Of a DNA stretch of 64,000 nt, positions 59,533 through 64,000 are shown one piece after another (position 1 is the stretch's first letter; each line of letters begins with the position of its first letter). A program made the translations under genes and the position numbers. Below the pieces are notes generated by a model. That model saw only the letters and a list, made by a program, of their open reading frames with translations, did no database searches and was not told where the DNA came from. The stretch is from the NCBI GenBank assembly GCA_040767605.1, contig JAXGOI010000001.1, forward strand, positions 1,364,001-1,428,000, given 5' to 3'. The DNA comes from JAXGOI01 sp040767605. Its GTDB lineage: Bacteria; Bacillota; Dehalobacteriia; UBA4068.

Positions 59533-59988
59533 ATGAAGAAATTTGAGTTTTCCATGCAGAGGGTACTTGAATATAAAGCCCATATAGAGGATAACGAAAA
59601 AAACACCCTAAAAGAGATGCGCCGCCACCATCAGGATCTCTGTGAACAAATGGAGGGCCTTTGCAAAAGTGTGGAGGAATACAGCGATGAATATAATGAA
59701 AAATGCTCCGGCGGGATAATTTTACATGAGGTTATTGCCCTAAGAGGGTATATAGATGAATTGCAAAGGCAAATAGCCCATATTTTTGCCCTTATAAACG
59801 AAAGCGAAGGCAAAATAAAACTGCAATTAGATAAACTTATAAGCGTTTCTCAAGAGAAAAACTCCATGGATAAGCTCAAGGACAAACATTGGGAAACATA
59901 TCAGGTAGAGGCCAGAAAAAAAGAAGAAGCGCGCTTAGAGGAATTTGTGGCGAATTCAAAGATTGCCTCAAAAAGCAAAATAGGCTAA
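59533..59988 (+). CDS. fliJ: Flagellar export protein FliJ
   Basis: The 151-residue product is almost entirely coiled coil (FSMQRVLEYKAHIEDNEKNTLKEMRRHHQ, split by a hinge; LDKLISVSQEKNSMDKLKDKHWETYQVEARKKEEARLEEF). It matches FliJ in length and place. FliJ forms the central stalk of the export ATPase and helps chaperone recycling. GGAGAGG precedes the ATG, 12 bases after fliI. Sequence conservation is low in this family, so the context carries much of the call. Confidence 0.85.
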   Translation: MKKFEFSMQRVLEYKAHIEDNEKNTLKEMRRHHQDLCEQMEGLCKSVEEYSDEYNEKCSGGIILHEVIALRGYIDELQRQIAHIFALINESEGKIKLQLDKLISVSQEKNSMDKLKDKHWETYQVEARKKEEARLEEFVANSKIASKSKIG

Positions 59989-60044
59989 AAGAGGCATAAA
60001 ATAAATCCGGCGGATAAAACCCGCCAGGGGAAGGGAGGTGAAAA

Positions 60045-61424
60045 ATGATAGCGACAGAAAGACTCAATCCGGCAAATTATTCTTTAACCCCTCTAAAAGG
60101 CTTTAATAATAATTTTGGGGGAAAGAATACCTTAAAAGAAAAGGGCTTTTCCCTAATAATGGGGCAAAAAGAAGCGCCTAAGGGGAATGGCCCGGAAAAG
60201 CTCAGAGGGGATAAGGAGAATACTTCCCAAAAGCCGGGGCAAAAGAGAAAAGAAAACGGAGTTGAAACCGCCTTTTATTGGCCCGGCTCTCTTTTAAAAG
60301 AAGAGGGGGCCGAAATCCGGGATAATTCTCTAAAACCCGCCTCGGGGCAAGGGGAAATAGGCCGGGAGATAGCAGGGGAGGGGCTTTTGCTTAATAAACC
60401 CGGAGGGGAGAATTTGGCAGGGCAGGCCTTATCCCTTAATTCGGAAGAGAATATGGATTACACCGGGATTATTAATTCCGCAGAGTATGAAGATATTAAA
60501 AACGAAGGTCTTTTAAAGCAGCAGGCCCCGGCGGAAGATAATAAGGAAAACAGCCCCCCGGCAGAGGTTAAAGAGCCCTTGCCCTCCGCCGAAAAAAATA
60601 TTTCTTTAAAAGGGGCGGGGGCAAAAGAAAGCTCTCTGCTTGGCGGCCAAAAAGGGCTTAGTGAGGAAAGCCCCCCAAATAATAAGTTTTTTGAAGTTCT
60701 TTCCGGAGAGCCTAAAGGAGGGGAAGACTTTACAGACAGGGATGAAAGCTTAATTAAAGAAAACCCGATTAAAGAAGGCCCGCTTAAAGAAAGTTTGGTT
60801 AAAGAAAGCTTAATTAAACAGGAGCTTTCCCAAGGGGAATTGCCCAAGGAAGAGAGCGTCGGGGAAGAAACAGGGTTTAAAAAGGATATTAGGGGAGCCG
60901 ATTATATAATGCAGGGAGATTCTCAGGCCGGCTCCGATATAAAAACCCAATTAACACCCGGTGTAAAGGAAGCCCAAAGTACCCCTATTCAGGAGCCAAA
61001 AGCCTTTATCCAGATAGCCGAAAAAATACCCCGGGATTTAAAAGAGGGGCTGACCAATATCAGAATTAAGCTTAGCCCCGAGGGTTTAGGGGAGGTAACG
61101 GTAAACCTTATTTGCCGGGAGGGTAAAATCAGCCTGGATATTTCAGCGGCAATGGCTTCAACCCAAAAGCTTTTAGAAAGCCAGGCCGGGGAATTAAAAG
61201 CTGCTCTTCAAAACCGGGAATACGATGTAAGGGGAGTAAATATCAGCTCCCACCAGGGGCAGAATTTTGAAGGCTTTGCTTTTAGCCATCAAAACTATTC
61301 ATCCCGGGGCCATTTTTCTCCTAAAAACCTAGCCTATATGAATATGGCAAGAGAAGCGGATTTAAACAAAGAAAAGGCCCTAGGGGGATTGTATTTCGGC
61401 GGGAGGCTCAATTACAGGGTTTAA
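60045..61424 (+). CDS. fliK: Flagellar hook-length control protein FliK
   Basis: FliK measures hook length and switches export specificity. The 459-residue product has a long, low-complexity, Glu/Lys/Gly/Pro-rich N-terminal ruler with imperfect short repeats (IKENPIKEGPLKESLVKE and similar, about residues 240-275). The C-terminal Flg_hook domain has LTNIRIKLSPEGLGEVTVNL, then QKLLESQAGELKAALQNREYDVRGVNIS. GGGAGGTGA precedes the ATG. It lies between fliJ and flgD. Confidence 0.9.
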   Translation: MIATERLNPANYSLTPLKGFNNNFGGKNTLKEKGFSLIMGQKEAPKGNGPEKLRGDKENTSQKPGQKRKENGVETAFYWPGSLLKEEGAEIRDNSLKPASGQGEIGREIAGEGLLLNKPGGENLAGQALSLNSEENMDYTGIINSAEYEDIKNEGLLKQQAPAEDNKENSPPAEVKEPLPSAEKNISLKGAGAKESSLLGGQKGLSEESPPNNKFFEVLSGEPKGGEDFTDRDESLIKENPIKEGPLKESLVKESLIKQELSQGELPKEESVGEETGFKKDIRGADYIMQGDSQAGSDIKTQLTPGVKEAQSTPIQEPKAFIQIAEKIPRDLKEGLTNIRIKLSPEGLGEVTVNLICREGKISLDISAAMASTQKLLESQAGELKAALQNREYDVRGVNISSHQGQNFEGFAFSHQNYSSRGHFSPKNLAYMNMAREADLNKEKALGGLYFGGRLNYRV

Positions 61425-61459
61425 AATATGGCTCCCAAGAGGGGGAGAAAGGAGGAAAT

Positions 61460-61969
61460 ATGACGATAATAAGCGATTACAGTCTGAATCAAATTAATAG
61501 CAGCCAGGGCAGCTCTCAAAAAAACGGTTACGATTTGGATATGGCGGATTTTTTCAAGCTTTTTGCGGCTCAGCTGCAAAACCAAAATATGTTCGACCCG
61601 GTAGATAATACCCAGTACATAGCTCAAATGGCCCAGTTTTCCACATTAAGCCAAATGCAGGAGCTGGTAACCTCTTTTAGAAGCGTTCAGGCTTTAAGCC
61701 TTATGGGGAAAAACGTCCATTTAATTTCCCAAAATATAAACGGCGCTTATGAGTCAATTTCCGGGGAGGTGGCAGGCGTTGTTTATAATAACGGTACCCC
61801 TTATTTGGAAATAGGCAAAAAGCTCTATGAGGCCAATGCCGTTTATAAGGTGGAAGAGTTCCAAAAAGAAAATTTAATGCCGGAGAGTAGTGAAAATACC
61901 CAAAACAAAATTGAAGAAAGCCCTCCGGAAAATGAGCTTGCCGGGGAAGGATTGGAGGAAAGCTTATGA
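61460..61969 (+). CDS. flgD: Flagellar hook-capping protein FlgD
   Basis: FlgD caps the growing hook. The 169-residue product has the N-terminal FlgD block (YDLDMADFFKLFAAQLQNQNMFDPVDNTQYIAQMAQFSTLSQMQEL, in two parts) and a short C-terminal beta region (GEVAGVVYNNGTPYLEIGKK). An acidic tail (EESPPENELAGEGLEES) follows. It is on the short side and lacks a full Tudor-like pair. AAGGAGG precedes the ATG, and its stop overlaps the next gene (ATGA). Confidence 0.9.
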   Translation: MTIISDYSLNQINSSQGSSQKNGYDLDMADFFKLFAAQLQNQNMFDPVDNTQYIAQMAQFSTLSQMQELVTSFRSVQALSLMGKNVHLISQNINGAYESISGEVAGVVYNNGTPYLEIGKKLYEANAVYKVEEFQKENLMPESSENTQNKIEESPPENELAGEGLEESL

Positions 61970-62355
61970 GGGTGGATAATCGCCTGATTCAGTATGGGGA
62001 GATACTGAAAAACAATGTGATTAAAGATAACCTGCCCCATGAAGGGGGGAAAACCCCCAATAATGCCTTTGGGGATATACTAAGGCAAAAGATTTCTCAA
62101 GGCCCGGTGGTTTTCTCAAAACATGCGGAGCAAAGGCTGCAAGAAAGGAATATAGAGCTTTCCCATTATGAATTGGACAAGCTTAATGCCGCAACACAAA
62201 GGGCAGGGTTAAAAGGGATAAACAATACTCTAATTTTAATGAGGGACAGGGCCTTTATTGTAAATGTACCCTCCTCCACCGTAATTACAGCCATGGATGA
62301 AGACGATATGAAGGAAAATATTTTTACCCAAATTGATGGCGCTGTTATTGTATAG
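61966..62355 (+). CDS. Flagellar operon protein of the TIGR02530 type
   Basis: The 129-residue product has FSKHAEQRLQERNIELSHYELDKLNAATQRAGLKG and a final FIVNVPSSTVITAMDEDDMKENIFTQIDGAVIV, split over the family blocks. It matches the small conserved proteins found between flgD and flgE in Firmicute fla operons. Function is unknown; export or hook assembly is assumed from position. It overlaps flgD by four bases. A small stem (GGAATTCC twice, 62379-62404) lies in the gap before flgE. Confidence 0.85.
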   Translation: MRVDNRLIQYGEILKNNVIKDNLPHEGGKTPNNAFGDILRQKISQGPVVFSKHAEQRLQERNIELSHYELDKLNAATQRAGLKGINNTLILMRDRAFIVNVPSSTVITAMDEDDMKENIFTQIDGAVIV

Positions 62356-62434
62356 CCGGACCTTTTAAAGGGGGCTTAGGAATTCCGACTACTTCGGGAA
62401 TTCCCGGCGGCAGCCAAGAAAAGGAGAATGAATT

Positions 62435-63355
62435 ATGATAAAATCTATGTTTTCCGGCGTAACAGGTTTACGCGGACACCAAAATATGATGGATGTTATA
62501 GGCAATAATATTGCCAATGTTAATACCGTAGGTTTTAAAGCCTCCCGGGTTGTTTTTACAGATGTTTATTATCAAACCATTAATTCCGCCAGCGGGGCTA
62601 TGCTTGCAGAAGACGGAGCAGGGGGAAGAAACCCCAGCCAGGTTGGTTACGGTTCTCAAATATCTACTATTGACCTTTTAAATACTCAGGGCGGTTATAT
62701 GCAAACGGATAAAATGACGGATTTATATATTTCCGGCGAGGGTTATTTTATTGTAGGTAATAGTGTGGCGGATTTAAACTATACCCGGGTGGGGAATTTT
62801 ACCTTTGATGCCTATGGGTTTTTAGTTGATTCCGCCGGGAACCATATTCGCGGCGCCAGCCTTGCCTATACTATAGATGAAACCACAGGGGCCCTTACAG
62901 CTACCCCGGAGCCGGGGGCGGAGCTTTTGGAAACAGACGGAGTTTACGGAAACCCCCCAACCCTGGATAAATTACGGAATATCCAAATAGATAGGAATAA
63001 TTATTCCAATGTTGCCGTAGGGGCAGACGGCAAAATTACCGGGATAAATAATACCTCCGGGCAAATAGAAATACTGGCTCAAATTGCTTTAGCCAATTTC
63101 CCTAACCCCGACGGCCTTTCTCAAACGGGGAATATGTATATGCGGGCTACCCCCAACTCCGGCACGGCCGTTTTAAGCAGCCCCAATACCACGGCAACCG
63201 GGGCTTTAAAAAGCAGCGGCTTGGAAATGTCCAATGTGGACCTTTCCAAACAGTTTACGGATATGATTGTTGCCCAAAGAGGTTTTCAGGCAAATTCCCG
63301 GGTAATTACCACCTCAGATGAAATCCTTCAGGAGCTGGTTAACCTTAAACGCTAA
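62435..63355 (+). CDS. flgE: Flagellar hook protein FlgE (short form)
   Basis: The 306-residue product has the N-terminal flagellar rod/hook block (MFSGVTGLRGHQNMMDVIGNNIANVNTVGFKASRVVF in two parts), a DLYISGEGYFIV core, and the C-terminal SGLEMSNVDLSKQFTDMIVAQRGFQANSRVITTSDEILQELVNLKR in two parts. The C-terminus is the FlgE/F/G superfamily signature. Following flgD and preceding flbD, it should be the hook protein. It is shorter than many FlgEs (400 and more), so the outer domains are reduced. AAAAGGAGA precedes the ATG. Confidence 0.88.
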   Translation: MIKSMFSGVTGLRGHQNMMDVIGNNIANVNTVGFKASRVVFTDVYYQTINSASGAMLAEDGAGGRNPSQVGYGSQISTIDLLNTQGGYMQTDKMTDLYISGEGYFIVGNSVADLNYTRVGNFTFDAYGFLVDSAGNHIRGASLAYTIDETTGALTATPEPGAELLETDGVYGNPPTLDKLRNIQIDRNNYSNVAVGADGKITGINNTSGQIEILAQIALANFPNPDGLSQTGNMYMRATPNSGTAVLSSPNTTATGALKSSGLEMSNVDLSKQFTDMIVAQRGFQANSRVITTSDEILQELVNLKR

Positions 63356-63407
63356 ATAGGCTTATGGGGAGCCGCAAAAGCGGCTCCCTAAAGAAAGGAG
63401 CCAATAA

Positions 63408-63605
63408 GTGCTGAAATTAACTAAAATGAATCGCGAGCCTTTGTATATTAATCCCTATTTAGTGGAAATTACGGAAACAACTCCGGATACCTTGATTACC
63501 ATGTTAAGCGGCAAAAAGTATTATGTTTTAGAAACCGCCGATGAAGTAAAAACAGCCATGATAAATTATTATAGTGAGCTTAATCAGAGCAGAAGAAGAA
63601 AATAA
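63408..63605 (+). CDS. flbD: Flagellar protein FlbD
   Basis: FlbD-type proteins are small proteins of unknown function in Firmicute fla operons. The 65-residue product has the typical layout: a start with LTKMNREPLYINPYLVEITETTPDTLITMLSGKKYYV (in two parts) and a final helix. The start is GTG with AAAGGAG upstream. It follows flgE after 52 bases and precedes fliM. Confidence 0.9.
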   Translation: MLKLTKMNREPLYINPYLVEITETTPDTLITMLSGKKYYVLETADEVKTAMINYYSELNQSRRRK

Positions 63606-63675
63606 GCCTTTGATTAACTATTGCACGGGTATTAAGGGCAATTATTAGGGGCAAAACGGGGAAGGTGATGCTAAA

Positions 63676-64000
63676 ATGTCTGAGGTACTGTCTCAAAGTG
63701 AAATAGATGCTATTTTAAGTAGTTTTACAGCCGGCAATGCCGAGTTTGAGGCGGAGGAAGAGGGCGGCCGCAGAATAAAAGAGTATGATTTTAAGAGCCC
63801 TAAAAAATTCTCCAAAGAGCAAACAAAGATTATTTTGGGAATTTATGAAAATTTGGCCCGGCATCTTTCTTCTTACTTCTCCGGAATTTTAAGGGCATTT
63901 TGCGAAATCAGCATTAACTCCATTGAGGAGCTGCCCTATTATGAATATAATAATGCCCTGCCGGATTCAATTCTAATCGGCCGTTATGATTTTAAATCCC
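63676..64000 (+). CDS. fliM: Flagellar motor switch protein FliM, cut by the window end
   Basis: The first 108 codons are visible. The product starts MSEVLSQSEIDAILSSF, the CheY-binding EIDALLxxx-type motif of FliM. It continues with KEYDFKSPKKFSKEQTKII and LGIYENLARHLSSYFS, then ISINSIEELPYYEYNNALP, all typical of the FliM/FliY middle domain. It is the cytoplasmic ring subunit that receives phospho-CheY. No fliL lies before it, although fliL often sits between flbD and fliM. GAAGGTGA precedes the ATG. The 3' end is outside the window. Confidence 0.95.
   Translation, partial: MSEVLSQSEIDAILSSFTAGNAEFEAEEEGGRRIKEYDFKSPKKFSKEQTKIILGIYENLARHLSSYFSGILRAFCEISINSIEELPYYEYNNALPDSILIGRYDFKS

Overview
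The window reads as a chromosomal segment of a strictly anaerobic, motile, Gram-positive bacterium of the class Clostridia. The evidence is: a class III (oxygen-sensitive) ribonucleotide reductase, a FeoB ferrous-iron system, a selenocysteine-containing SelD, a two-gene SufCB-type Fe-S system, a long fla operon with Firmicute gene order including flbD, lipoproteins with Gram-positive style signals, a BofC-like protein, and consistent strong Shine-Dalgarno sequences. Species cannot be named from the sequence. I saw no rRNA, tRNA, CRISPR array, insertion sequence or phage gene.

Layout. 1-1.6 kb: a minus-strand set of membrane and lipoprotein genes. 2.1-8.8 kb: pyrG, whose glutaminase site is substituted, and a very large alpha-2-macroglobulin-like protein. 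8.9-9.5 kb: a BofC-like protein. 10.2-15.4 kb: a complete branched-chain-amino-acid-type ABC transporter (ATPase, ATPase, binding lipoprotein, two permeases). 15.7-19.4 kb: small uncharacterised genes, a LUD protein, a signal peptidase I with a 250-residue helical extension, and RNase H. 19.6-28.5 kb: carbamate kinase, then two complete molybdenum hydroxylase sets (large, FAD and 2Fe-2S subunits, twice). 28.7-33 kb: ychF, cvpA, a QueG-like Fe-S protein, selD with an in-frame UGA, and a short yedF. 33.3-35.6 kb: two PII-like proteins with a DUF1538 membrane protein. 35.9-36.5 kb: an orphan Cys/Gly/Pro repeat protein. 36.9-39.8 kb: feoA-feoA-feoB plus a Cys-rich mini-protein under DtxR-type operators. 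39.9-44.4 kb: sufB, sufC, a MerR-methyltransferase-like fusion, and a solitary hisD behind a MerR-type promoter. 44.7-48.4 kb: nrdG, nrdD and a DUF1847 protein. 48.7-64 kb: motB-motA, a late flagellar operon (fliD-fliS-flgN-like) with a sigma-D-type promoter, and the divergent main fla operon from flgB into fliM, cut by the window edge.

How the genes may work together (inference): the liv-type transporter, carbamate kinase and the two molybdenum hydroxylases share short upstream motifs and look like one catabolic module for a nitrogen heterocycle. Uptake would be followed by hydroxylation, with ATP recovered from carbamoyl phosphate. One large subunit keeps the Glu/Arg pair known to bind purines in xanthine oxidase and the other lacks both, so two different substrates or steps are likely. 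SelD and YedF nearby could serve selenium-dependent hydroxylases, although the sequence cannot show this.
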